From contig JAQBXY010000013.1 in NCBI GenBank assembly GCA_027623325.1, forward strand, positions 19,718-83,717: a stretch of 64,000 bases of DNA, in the 5' to 3' direction. The DNA comes from Gemmatimonadota bacterium. GTDB lineage: Bacteria > Gemmatimonadota > Gemmatimonadetes > Longimicrobiales > Gaopeijiaceae. Positions 43,746 through 52,381 of this stretch are shown piece by piece; position 1 is the first letter of the stretch, and each line of letters begins with the position of its first letter. Position numbers and translations under genes: made by a program. The notes beneath the pieces were generated by a model that was not told the DNA's origin, ran no database searches, and worked only from the letters and a program-made list of their open reading frames with translations.

Positions 43746-43773
43746 CTCTGACTCTCACTTGCGGGGCATTCCG

Positions 43774-44397
43774 ATGACCAGAATTCAACCTTCGAAGATC
43801 GTATGTGTCGGCCGCAACTACGCGAAACACGCGGCGGAACTTGGTAACGATGTGCCGGTCGAGCCTCTCATCTTCCTCAAACCCCCCTCGTCGCTCGTCT
43901 TCGAAGGAGACGACATCGTCTTGCCGCAAGGCGCGGGGCGGGTGGATTTCGAGGGCGAGATCGGTGTGATCATCGGCAGGCGGGCTCGAAACGTCGCCGC
44001 CGCGGATGCCTGGGACTGCGTGGAGGCGCTGATCGCGGTCAATGACGTGACTGCGCGCGATCTGCAGCGTACCGACGGACAGTGGACACGGGCCAAGGGC
44101 TTCGACTCGTTCTGTCCCGTGGGCACGCCGATCCCGTTGGCCGAGGTAGATCGCTCGGCTCTCGGAGTGAGGACCCGCGTGAATGGTGAAGTCCGTCAGG
44201 ACGGCCCGGCATCGGACATGGTGTTCGACATTCCGGCGATCATTGCCCACATCAGCTCCATCATGACGCTCGAACCCGGAGACCTCATCGCGACAGGAAC
44301 CCCGGACGGGATCGGACCCTTGTCGGCCGGTGATGAAGTCGTCGTCGAGATCGTCGGCGTGGGATCGGTCACCAACCGAGTCGTGGCTGGCCACTAG
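43774..44397 (+). CDS. Fumarylacetoacetate hydrolase family protein
   Basis: An FAH-fold hydrolase or decarboxylase of about 207 residues from the ATG at 43774 (GCGGGG upstream); a TTG at 43759 is possible. Motifs are IVCVGRNYAKHAAELG, the metal-binding VDFEGEIGVIIGRRARN, VNDVTARDLQ, WTRAKGFDSFCPVGT and TGTPDGIGPL. These define the short-chain FAHD1-like branch that acts on oxaloacetate or acylpyruvates; exact substrate cannot be read from the sequence. One base separates it from the aminotransferase. Confidence 0.92.
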   Translation: MTRIQPSKIVCVGRNYAKHAAELGNDVPVEPLIFLKPPSSLVFEGDDIVLPQGAGRVDFEGEIGVIIGRRARNVAAADAWDCVEALIAVNDVTARDLQRTDGQWTRAKGFDSFCPVGTPIPLAEVDRSALGVRTRVNGEVRQDGPASDMVFDIPAIIAHISSIMTLEPGDLIATGTPDGIGPLSAGDEVVVEIVGVGSVTNRVVAGH

Positions 44398-44398
44398 G

Positions 44399-45562
44399 AT
44401 GCCCGATCCGAACCGGCGCTACCACGCGCTCCCGCCCTATCCGCTCGCGGGGATGAAAGAGATGCGCCGTCGGATCGAGGCCGACGGGGTCGACGTGATC
44501 GACCTCGGCGCGGGAGATGCGCCGATTGATCCACCGCCATCCGTGGTCGAGAAGTTACGTGAAGTCGTGTCCGATAAGTCCTACTCCCGCTACGCCTTCC
44601 AGATGGGGCTCCCGGTGCTGCGCACGGCGATCGCGACGTTCATGCTTCAACGCTTCGGGGTGAAGGTCGACCCCTGGACCGAGATCTTGCCCCTCATCGG
44701 GTCGAAGGACGGGCTCGCCCATCTGCCCTTCGCGTATCTCGAGTCCGGGGACGCCGCCATCATCCCGGATCCTGGGTATCAGGCCTACATCGGGGCCGTT
44801 ACGCTCGCCGGTGGGGAGCCGCACCTCGTCCCGCTGCGCCCCGAAAACGACTTTCTGATTCCGCTCGCCGAGGTGCCGGCCGACGTCGCTCGCCGAGCCA
44901 GGATTCTCTTCCTGAACTACCCCAACAACCCGACCACCGCGATCGCGCCGGATTCGTATTTCTCCGAGGCCATCGAGTACTGCGAGCGCCACGACATCGT
45001 GTTCGCGCACGACAACGCCTATTCGGAATTCGGCTTCGACGGCTACCGCCCGCGCAGCGTCCTGGAGTTCGATGGGGCCCGCGACGTCGCCATCGAGTTC
45101 CACTCGTTCTCCAAGACGTACAACATGACCGGATGGAGGCTGGGCTGGGCGGTAGGGAACTCGGACATGATTGCAGCGCTTACGAAGGTCAAGACGTTCA
45201 TGGATACGGGGCAATACCTCGGGATTCAGGCGGCAGGGGTGGCGGCTCTCGAGAGTTGGGCGACCTGGGTGCCCGGGAACATCGCGACGTTCCAGGGGCG
45301 CAGGGACGGAGGCGTGCAGGCGTTTTCCGCTGCGGGCTTCGACGTCCTCGCTCCCAAGGCAACCATGTATCTGTGGATCCCCGTCCCAGGTGGGGAACCG
45401 TCGGAGGACTTCGCCCGTCGAGCCCTCGAACAGGAGGGCGTCATCGTGCTTCCGGGGAGTTCGCTCGGAACCGGTGGGGAGGGGTTTTTTCGGGTCGCGT
45501 TGACCGTGGATGACGTTCGAATGAGCGAAGCCGCTCGACGATTGGCCCGCCTCGTCGGATAA
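44399..45562 (+). CDS. dapL: Class I/II PLP aminotransferase, LL-diaminopimelate aminotransferase-like
   Basis: An aminotransferase of 387 residues from the ATG at 44399. It has the family's SYSRYAFQMGLPVLRTAIA, GSKDGLAHLPFA, PDPGYQAY, NYPNNPTTAIA, HDNAYSEFGFDGY, the PLP Lys at residue 239 in SFSKTYNMTGWRLGWAVGN, and a C-terminal GEGFFRVALT. GSKDGLAHLPFAYLE and HDNAYSE are typical of DapL, which makes LL-DAP directly from tetrahydrodipicolinate. With lysA in the window this fits, but a closely related aminotransferase such as DapC-like or an alanine/glutamate enzyme is possible. Confidence 0.85.
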   Translation: MPDPNRRYHALPPYPLAGMKEMRRRIEADGVDVIDLGAGDAPIDPPPSVVEKLREVVSDKSYSRYAFQMGLPVLRTAIATFMLQRFGVKVDPWTEILPLIGSKDGLAHLPFAYLESGDAAIIPDPGYQAYIGAVTLAGGEPHLVPLRPENDFLIPLAEVPADVARRARILFLNYPNNPTTAIAPDSYFSEAIEYCERHDIVFAHDNAYSEFGFDGYRPRSVLEFDGARDVAIEFHSFSKTYNMTGWRLGWAVGNSDMIAALTKVKTFMDTGQYLGIQAAGVAALESWATWVPGNIATFQGRRDGGVQAFSAAGFDVLAPKATMYLWIPVPGGEPSEDFARRALEQEGVIVLPGSSLGTGGEGFFRVALTVDDVRMSEAARRLARLVG

Positions 45563-45649
45563 CTCGGTGCCCGGCGGCGGGACCCCGAGACGGCCAAGAG
45601 GTGCCACAGACCCAGAGGAACCGGGCCCACGGGCCGGTTTAGGACTCAC

Positions 45650-46468
45650 ATGCGATCACGGCCGGACGGCAGGGAAGCACCGTCGGACCGGGCCTGGCAC
45701 GCACGCCCCGGCCTCGGGTCGCGCCGTGTCCGTTTGGTTGCGTTCGGGGTCTCACTGGCCGCGCACTTGATCGTTCTCGTCCTGTACCCATCCGTGGTTG
45801 GTGTACTGAGCCCCGAATCGGCCGCGTTCCCCCTACCATCGGCGCCTGGGCCGCCTCAGGGAGCCATCGTCTTGCGACTCATCGAGATCGACGAAGCGCT
45901 GGATGCGGAGCGGCCGGAGGATCCCGACGACATCGAGGAGGTCGAGGCCCCTGTGGCGGCGGTCGAGGCTCCCGTGATCGTGTCGATCCCGACGGGCTCG
46001 TTGGTTCCGCCCGCACCGACCGCTGCGGAACTCCTGCGGCCCAACCTGGAAGATGCCCGCCTATGGGCAGAACTTCCCGCCGAACTCTTTGACTTGACCA
46101 TGGAGGAGCGCGAGGAGCTTCTACTGTCGGCGAGCATCGTGGCCTGGTATGACTCACTCGCCCTCGCAGGGGCGGCCGAAGATCGGCTGACCGATTGGAC
46201 CTTCCGAGATAGCAAGGGTGGTCGGTGGGGCATTTCGGAAGGGAAGATCCACTTGGGGGACATCACGTTGCCGCTCCCCCTCAACTTCGGTGTTCCGGTT
46301 GGGAAGCGGGACGAGATCGCCCGGCGCATGTTCGAGTGGGACGAGATCAATCGTCAAAGCCAACGCTACTTGATCGAGCAGAGCTGGAAGGAGCGAGCTG
46401 CGGCGATCCGCGCACGGCGCGATCGCGAACGGGCGCTCGCCCGGGGCGATACGATCGGCGGGCGCTAG
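45650..46468 (+). CDS. TonB-like single-pass protein, function unknown
   Basis: A 272-residue protein with a basic N-terminus (about 25 residues), one membrane segment at about 27-48 (VRLVAFGVSLAAHLIVLVLY, with the Ser and His typical of TonB anchors), then an acidic and Pro-rich linker (DAERPEDPDDIEEVEAPVAAVEAP). Unlike TonB it does not end in a clear TonB C-terminal domain; the last 140 residues contain ISEGKIHLGDITLPLPLNFG and a charged helix. It probably sits in the inner membrane with a periplasmic domain. No partner ExbB/ExbD is nearby. Confidence 0.6.
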   Translation: MRSRPDGREAPSDRAWHARPGLGSRRVRLVAFGVSLAAHLIVLVLYPSVVGVLSPESAAFPLPSAPGPPQGAIVLRLIEIDEALDAERPEDPDDIEEVEAPVAAVEAPVIVSIPTGSLVPPAPTAAELLRPNLEDARLWAELPAELFDLTMEEREELLLSASIVAWYDSLALAGAAEDRLTDWTFRDSKGGRWGISEGKIHLGDITLPLPLNFGVPVGKRDEIARRMFEWDEINRQSQRYLIEQSWKERAAAIRARRDRERALARGDTIGGR

Positions 46469-46482
46469 CTAGCTAAGCTAGC
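46464..46482. repeat. Short perfect inverted repeat over the stop codon
   Basis: A 7-bp perfect stem (46464-46470 with 46476-46482), built from GCTAGCT units with a 5-base loop, spans the stop codon of the TonB-like gene. The T-rich tract expected of a terminator is missing. It could be a weak terminator or a binding site; no partner copy was noticed in the window. Confidence 0.4.
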
Positions 46483-46521
46483 CGGGCTCTCTAGAGGGCA
46501 GGGAGCCTCAAGCGTAAAGAT

Positions 46522-47922
46522 TTGACTCTGGTGGGGTCGCGACCGTGCGGTATACCTTGCGAAGTCCGCAACGGAGTCGGGTCTTTGACGGGTACACATT
46601 CAGGCAAGGCGTTCTACGCCGGTCTTCTCGAGGCCCTCACCGGAGTGATGGGTTCGGCGAAGGGCTATCTGAACGACCACGGTCCGCGGGTCGCGATGCT
46701 GGCGACCCAACTCGGCTCCGAACTCGGACTCAACCAGCAGCAACGCTCGGAGTTGGTCTTCGGCGCGGTGCTGTCCGACATGGGTATGGTCGGGTTGGCG
46801 GAGGACGCTTGGGAGAACCCGGTCGCGGAGCTCTCGGACGAGGTCCGGGCGCGGGTACGGCAACATCCCCAGCGGTCGGAAATGCGTGCGCGGGAGGTGC
46901 CCCACCTGGAGTCGCTGGGGCCGCTGATCCGACATCATCACGAATGGTGGGATGGGTCCGGGTATCCGGACGGCTTCGGCGGGGAGGACATCCCGCTCGG
47001 GGCTCAGATTCTGCGACTCGCGGACACCGTAACCGCCCTCGGAGCGCCGCGCCCGCAACGGGAAGCGCTGGGACGAGAGAAGATTCTCGACATCGTCGAG
47101 TCGGGGATCGGTGTGGAGTTTTCGCCGACCGTCGCGAATACGTACCTGCGCCTGATGCGAACCGGCGAGATCCCGCAGTTCACGGATGCAGCCTACCGAC
47201 ACACGGTTCTGCGGGCCACGGAACACCTCCTCCCCGAGGAGGTCTCGCCCCCTTCGACGAACCAACTGCTTACGATCGTCGCCAATCTGATCGATGCGAA
47301 GGACCCCTACACGGGCGGACATTCCCGGCGCGTCGCGTTACTGGCGGTCTCTGTAGCCGATCAATTGGGCCTTGAGGGTCACATCAAGTCGGCCCTGTGG
47401 TCGGTCGGGTACCTGCACGACCTCGGCAAATTGGCCGTGCCACTCCGGGTATTGGCGAAGGAGGGCAAGCTGACCGATGAGGAGTTTGAGTTCATCAAAG
47501 CGCACCCCACGGACGGAGCGGAGATTCTCGAGGGGATCCCTACCCTCCGGCACCTGACTACAGGGGTCCGTTATCATCACGAGCGGTGGGATGGTGGGGG
47601 GTATCCCGAGGGGCTGTCCGGGGACCGGATTCCCCTCGTCGCCCAGATCATGGCGGTGTGCGATGCCTACGATGCGATGACGTCGAAACGGGCGTACCGC
47701 AATTCCGTCGCCTCGACGTCGGCCCTCGAAGAGGTGGCTCGTGAGCGGGGCAAGCAATTCGGCCCTGTTGCTGCCGACGGCTTTCTTGCCATCCCCAGCG
47801 ACATCTTCGAAGGTCTTCACGGATCCCGACCGGAGGCGTTCCGGGACATCCCGCAACGGGTCCAGACGCTGCGGCACATCGATCCTCGGTGGTTTACGTC
47901 GGAGCCGGTGCACCGGCCCTAG
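46522..47922 (+). CDS. Tandem HD-GYP domain protein (c-di-GMP phosphodiesterase-like)
   Basis: A 466-residue protein with two HD-GYP modules. The second (about residues 255-420) is intact: KDPYTGGHSRRVALLA, GYLHDLGKLAVP, YHHERWDGGGYPEGLSGDRIPL and AVCDAYDAMTSKRAYR; this is the expected metal site and GYP motif for hydrolysing cyclic di-GMP. The first (about 30-200) has the GYP motif (WWDGSGYPDGF) but the HD is changed to SD (AVLSDMGMVG), so it is probably regulatory. No membrane segment or receiver domain. Start is a TTG at 46522; TTG at 46585 with a GGAGT upstream is a good alternative. Confidence 0.88.
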   Translation: MTLVGSRPCGIPCEVRNGVGSLTGTHSGKAFYAGLLEALTGVMGSAKGYLNDHGPRVAMLATQLGSELGLNQQQRSELVFGAVLSDMGMVGLAEDAWENPVAELSDEVRARVRQHPQRSEMRAREVPHLESLGPLIRHHHEWWDGSGYPDGFGGEDIPLGAQILRLADTVTALGAPRPQREALGREKILDIVESGIGVEFSPTVANTYLRLMRTGEIPQFTDAAYRHTVLRATEHLLPEEVSPPSTNQLLTIVANLIDAKDPYTGGHSRRVALLAVSVADQLGLEGHIKSALWSVGYLHDLGKLAVPLRVLAKEGKLTDEEFEFIKAHPTDGAEILEGIPTLRHLTTGVRYHHERWDGGGYPEGLSGDRIPLVAQIMAVCDAYDAMTSKRAYRNSVASTSALEEVARERGKQFGPVAADGFLAIPSDIFEGLHGSRPEAFRDIPQRVQTLRHIDPRWFTSEPVHRP

Positions 47923-48071
47923 CACAACAGGACGCGGGAACGCGGATCCGGCGCCGACCGTAGTAACCGGTTCCACCGCGTGCAGGGCCGCGCCATCTTA
48001 CGGGTCGTCCCGGAACACATGCGTGCCTGCGTGCCCTCCGGCGATCTTCGAAGACACCCCAGGGAGTCGAT

Positions 48072-50828
48072 GTGACCGACGAGCTTGCACCCCGTCTCGA
48101 TCCTCGTGCCATCGAACCCGCGCGGTACCGCGCCTGGCAAGAGGGCGGATACTTCCACGTGCCTGCCTCGGCGGTCCTCGAGGATGGCCGCGAACCCTAC
48201 GTCATCGTGATTCCACCTCCCAACGTGACGGCGGCCCTGCATATGGGTCACGGGCTGAACAACACGGTCCAGGATGTGCTCATTCGTTGGCGGCGCATGC
48301 AGGGGCGGGCGTCGTTGTGGGTGCCGGGCACGGACCACGCCGGTATCGCGACACAAAACGTCATCGAGCGTCAGCTCGCGGAGGAGGGACTCCGCCGCGA
48401 CGACTTGGGTCGCGAGAAGTTCGTGGAACGAGTCTGGGAATTCGTGGCCGAGACCGGGGGCACGATCCTCGAACAGCTGAAGGCGATCGGTGCGTCATGC
48501 GATTGGGATCGGACCCGATTCACCCTCGACGAAGACCTCCAGGCCGCAGTGCGCGAGGTCTTTGTCTCGCTGTACGAGAAGGACCTCATCTATCGGGGCG
48601 AGTACATCATCAACTGGTGTCCTCGCTGCCTGACCGCACTTTCGAACGAAGAGGCGGAGGGTGAGGAGACCGAAGGCAGCCTTTGGCACCTCCGTTACCC
48701 GCTCTCCTCCGCCTCAGCCGAGGCCGCCGCGACCGCCTCGGGTGCGGGTGCCGAGGCGATTGGTCAGTTGAGCGATGGCCGTTGGTATCTCACCGTTTCG
48801 ACGACACGACCGGAGACGATGCTCGGCGACACGGGCGTCGCCGTCTATCCGAGTGACGCTCGATATTCGGGACTCATCGGCGCACAGGTGGAGGTCCCGC
48901 TCACAGGCCGGCTGATTCCCATCGTGGCGGATCGTCACGTCGATCCGGAGTTCGGATCGGGCATGGTCAAGGTGACTCCGGCGCACGACAAGAACGACTT
49001 CGAGATCGCCGGACGCACCGGTCTCGAGTTGCTCGATGTCATGACGCCCGATGCTCGCATGGGCGACCATGCCCCTGAAGCGTTTCGCGGAATGGACCGC
49101 TTCGAGGCCCGGAAGGCCGTGCTCGCCGCGCTCGAAGCGGAGGGGCTATTGGCGGGAGAGCAGCACCACGCCCACTCGGTGCCTCATTGTTACCGATGCC
49201 ACACGGTCGTGGAGCCGCGCCTTTCCGAGCAGTGGTTCGTGAGCATGAAGCCGCTCGCGGAGCCCGCGTTGGCTGCCTCTCAGGACGGGACCATCACCTT
49301 CACCCCGGGGCACTGGAAGAAGGTCTACGAGCACTGGATGGAGAACATCCAGGATTGGTGCATTTCGCGACAACTCTGGTGGGGACACCGCATCCCGGTG
49401 TGGTATTGCCCGTGCGGCGAACGGATCGTCGCTCGTGTGGACCCGACCGCCTGCTCCAAGTGCGGAGGCGTCGCGCTCGAGCAGGACCCTGACGTTCTCG
49501 ACACCTGGTTCAGTTCACAGCTTTGGCCGTTTTCGGTGTTCGGCTGGCCGAAAGAATCCGACGATCTGAAGGCCTTCTATCCCGGCCACACTATGGTGAC
49601 GGCCCCCGAGATCCTCTTCTTCTGGGTCGCACGGATGATCATGATGGGGTACGAGTTCCAAGGGAAAGCACCGTTCACCGAGGTCTACCTGCACGGAACC
49701 GTGCGCGATATCCACGGCCGAAAAATGTCCAAGTCCCTCGGCAACGGTATCGATCCGATGCGGGTGGTGGAGGAGTTCGGGGCCGACGCCATGCGCTACA
49801 CCGTCATCAGCCAATGCGCGGTCGGGACCGATATCAGCCTCGACCACGAGGATGTGGAGGCGGCGTTCGCCAACGGACGGAACTTCGCGAACAAGATCTG
49901 GAACGCGGGGCGCTTCGCGCTCATGAGCCTCGGTGACGCTCCGGTGCGTTCGGTCGAGTCCATCCGCGGCGACCTGGCCCTCGAAGACGAGTGGATCCTC
50001 TCCCGCCTCGAAGGCGCTGCGATCGACGCGACCCGTGGTCTCGATCGCTTCCGGCTGCACGAAGTCGCCGAGGGGCTCTATCACTTCTTCTGGGGTGAGA
50101 TCTGCGATTGGTATCTGGAGCTCGTGAAGACGCGGCTCGGCCCCAATGCGGATCCAGCTACCCGCGAGGCGGCTCGATCGACGCTGGTCGTCGTGCTCGA
50201 CCAGGCGTTTCGACTCCTTCACCCCATCGTCCCGTTTGTCACGGCCGAACTGTGGGCCCGTCTACCGTGGCCCGAGGGGTCGGAACGACCCGGCGATCTG
50301 ATCGTGGCGCCCTGGCCTACTGCGGATGGGGGTTGGAAGAACGACGACGTGGAGCGTCGCATGTCCGACTTCCAGAACCTCATCGTCGAGGTTCGGCGGC
50401 TGCGGAAGGAATACGGTGTGCCGGACGCGCGTCGAATCGGCGTGGATCTGACGGGTGGACCGGACGGGTTCGCCGATTCGGTCGTCGCGCAGCTGGCGGT
50501 CTTCGAGCAGTTGGCGCGAGTCGATCGTGTCGGTACCGGCCACGGGTCCGGTGTGGGAGCCAACGCCGTTCTTCCCAATGGCGCAGAGCTGTTCATTCCG
50601 CTCGAAGGGGTCATCGACGTAGAGCGAGAGCGTTCGCGGATGCTCGAGGAGGTCGATCGACTGGAGGGACACCTGCGAGGTGCCGTGGCCCGATTGAACA
50701 ACGACAAGTTCACGGGGAATGCTCCTGCCGATGTCGTCCAGAAAGAGCGAGACAAGGTGGCTCAACTCGACGATCAAGCTTCGAAGCTTCGCGCCAAGCT
50801 CGCGGGGCTGGAGGGCGGAGTACGCTGA
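48072..50828 (+). CDS. valS: Valyl-tRNA synthetase
   Basis: ValRS charges tRNA-Val and edits threonine. The 918-residue protein starts at a GTG/ATG with GGGAG upstream. It has the HIGH-type PPPNVTAALHMGHGLNNTVQD, NWCPRC, the editing domain with STTRPETMLGDT and VTPAHDKNDFEIA, CISRQLWWGHRIPVWYC, the KMSKS loop at 551-555, and the C-terminal coiled-coil (about 845-915) that contacts tRNA in ValRS. The 149-base gap upstream shows no T-box or other clear element. Confidence 0.97.
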   Translation: MTDELAPRLDPRAIEPARYRAWQEGGYFHVPASAVLEDGREPYVIVIPPPNVTAALHMGHGLNNTVQDVLIRWRRMQGRASLWVPGTDHAGIATQNVIERQLAEEGLRRDDLGREKFVERVWEFVAETGGTILEQLKAIGASCDWDRTRFTLDEDLQAAVREVFVSLYEKDLIYRGEYIINWCPRCLTALSNEEAEGEETEGSLWHLRYPLSSASAEAAATASGAGAEAIGQLSDGRWYLTVSTTRPETMLGDTGVAVYPSDARYSGLIGAQVEVPLTGRLIPIVADRHVDPEFGSGMVKVTPAHDKNDFEIAGRTGLELLDVMTPDARMGDHAPEAFRGMDRFEARKAVLAALEAEGLLAGEQHHAHSVPHCYRCHTVVEPRLSEQWFVSMKPLAEPALAASQDGTITFTPGHWKKVYEHWMENIQDWCISRQLWWGHRIPVWYCPCGERIVARVDPTACSKCGGVALEQDPDVLDTWFSSQLWPFSVFGWPKESDDLKAFYPGHTMVTAPEILFFWVARMIMMGYEFQGKAPFTEVYLHGTVRDIHGRKMSKSLGNGIDPMRVVEEFGADAMRYTVISQCAVGTDISLDHEDVEAAFANGRNFANKIWNAGRFALMSLGDAPVRSVESIRGDLALEDEWILSRLEGAAIDATRGLDRFRLHEVAEGLYHFFWGEICDWYLELVKTRLGPNADPATREAARSTLVVVLDQAFRLLHPIVPFVTAELWARLPWPEGSERPGDLIVAPWPTADGGWKNDDVERRMSDFQNLIVEVRRLRKEYGVPDARRIGVDLTGGPDGFADSVVAQLAVFEQLARVDRVGTGHGSGVGANAVLPNGAELFIPLEGVIDVERERSRMLEEVDRLEGHLRGAVARLNNDKFTGNAPADVVQKERDKVAQLDDQASKLRAKLAGLEGGVR

Positions 50829-50881
50829 GTCCCGAATGGCGTGGAAGGGCCCGTCATGGCCAGGGGCGCGGGTGGCCTCGG

Positions 50882-52381
50882 GTGCCATTGTTTTCGATGA
50901 TCGTGTGCGGGTCCTTGGCAGCGTGCGCGCAACAGACCTCGCCCCCGGGAGGGCAGGAGGACCGTAGGCCGCCCGTGGTGATCTCGACATTTCCGGAAGC
51001 TCTCGGGACACTCGAGAAGTTGGACGGGTCGATCCGGTTCGACTTCGACGAGCGGATCAGTGAGCGGGCCAGCGGGGCCACGCTGGAGCAGGCCATCTCG
51101 ATTTCGCCCCGGACCGGAGCGATGCGGGTGAAGCGGGGCAGTCGCAGCCTGACCGTTCAGGTTGAAGGTGGCTTCCAACCCGGCATCGTCTATCGGGTTA
51201 CGCTCAAGCCCGTCGTGCTCGATCTCTTCAACAACAGGCTCGGCGATCCGTTCGAACTCGTTTTCTCCACGGGCGGGGATCCCGTGCCTACCACGATCGC
51301 CGGCCAAGTATGGGACCGGCTGAGTGGCATGGGGGTGGATGAGGCTGTCGTGTTCGCTACCGGTGATGACGGTCTCGTGCACCAGGCGGTGGCGAATCGA
51401 GAGGGTATCTTCGCCTTCCGATACGTGCCGGCGGGTCGTTTTAGTGTGTCCGCGTTCGCCGATCAGAATCGCAACGAAGAGATCGACTCGATGGAGGTGC
51501 AGGGGGCCGTGCCGCTAGAGGTCGCAGCCGGGGATACCCTCCTGGTCGACGTATCGGTGCTGGCTCCCGACACTGCGGCCGCCCTGATAGCCGAGGCCTC
51601 CGCTGTCGATTCGATGACGCTCGTGCTCGTGTTCGACGACTTTCTCGATCCCGAACGGCCGATCGAAGTGTCGGACATCGGGCTGGTCCGGGACGGGGGA
51701 GCCGCGCCCGGTGTCGCACAGGTCTTTCACGAGGCTGCCTATCGCGAGTACGTCGAGGCCGTGACGGATTCGTTCGCTCGCCTCGATTCCATCGATGCCG
51801 CACAGATCGCGGCCGCCGCAGCTGCCGTCGCGGCCCAGGCGGCCTTGAGCGCGACCCAAGGGGATTCGCTCGCGGATGGGGATTCGCTCCTCGCTTCAGA
51901 TTCCGTCGTTGTCGATTCTGTATCCACTACGGGCGTCGGCGAGCCCACCGACACGGTCACCATCAGGTTGCCGGAGGAAGCGCCCGCTCCCCGCGTGGGC
52001 GGAGTTGGCGGACGGCCGCCGCCCGGGTCGCCGCAGGCAGGAGGCAGGCAGGCCACGGCCTCAGGTCGGCGAGCCCCGGTCACACTCGAACCACTCCCCG
52101 GTGTCCGACCGGGCCGGACGTCGGACGGACGACGTGTCCTGCCCGGCAGGCGCGTCGTGGTCGTGCTCACCGGCGGGATTGAGTTCGACACGCCGTACGA
52201 GGTTCGGGCGTCTTCGATCACCAACATCTTCGGACTCGGGGGCGGGGGAGGCGTGGCGACCCTTCTCTGGGAATCGCCGCCGCCGGACACGACGGTGGTC
52301 GATACGCTCCTAGCGATCGACACGACCGGGGTGGTCGACACACTCTCCGTGCCCGACTCCGGAGGGGGGATGCGCCGGTGA
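50882..52381 (+). CDS. Lipoprotein with bacterial Ig-like (Big_5) domain
   Basis: A protein of about 499 residues. The likely GTG start at 50882 gives a short lipoprotein signal (MIVCGSLAAC) with lipobox LAAC. Residues about 30-125 match the Big_5/SbsA-type Ig domain: PPVVISTFPEALGTLEKLDG, IRFDFDERIS, RVTLKPVVLDLFNNRLGDPFELVFST. A carboxypeptidase-regulatory-like segment follows (IAGQVWDRLSGMGVDEAVV, GIFAFRYVPAGRFSVSAFADQNRN). The rest is low-complexity, rich in Asp/Ser/Thr and Pro/Gly. Probably a surface or outer-membrane lipoprotein; the stop overlaps selA by 4 bases. Confidence 0.8.
   Translation: MPLFSMIVCGSLAACAQQTSPPGGQEDRRPPVVISTFPEALGTLEKLDGSIRFDFDERISERASGATLEQAISISPRTGAMRVKRGSRSLTVQVEGGFQPGIVYRVTLKPVVLDLFNNRLGDPFELVFSTGGDPVPTTIAGQVWDRLSGMGVDEAVVFATGDDGLVHQAVANREGIFAFRYVPAGRFSVSAFADQNRNEEIDSMEVQGAVPLEVAAGDTLLVDVSVLAPDTAAALIAEASAVDSMTLVLVFDDFLDPERPIEVSDIGLVRDGGAAPGVAQVFHEAAYREYVEAVTDSFARLDSIDAAQIAAAAAAVAAQAALSATQGDSLADGDSLLASDSVVVDSVSTTGVGEPTDTVTIRLPEEAPAPRVGGVGGRPPPGSPQAGGRQATASGRRAPVTLEPLPGVRPGRTSDGRRVLPGRRVVVVLTGGIEFDTPYEVRASSITNIFGLGGGGGVATLLWESPPPDTTVVDTLLAIDTTGVVDTLSVPDSGGGMRR

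Noticed and set aside
46522..46556. TTGACT...TATACC as a promoter for the HD-GYP gene
   Set aside because: The two boxes are 23 bases apart, too far for a sigma70 promoter.
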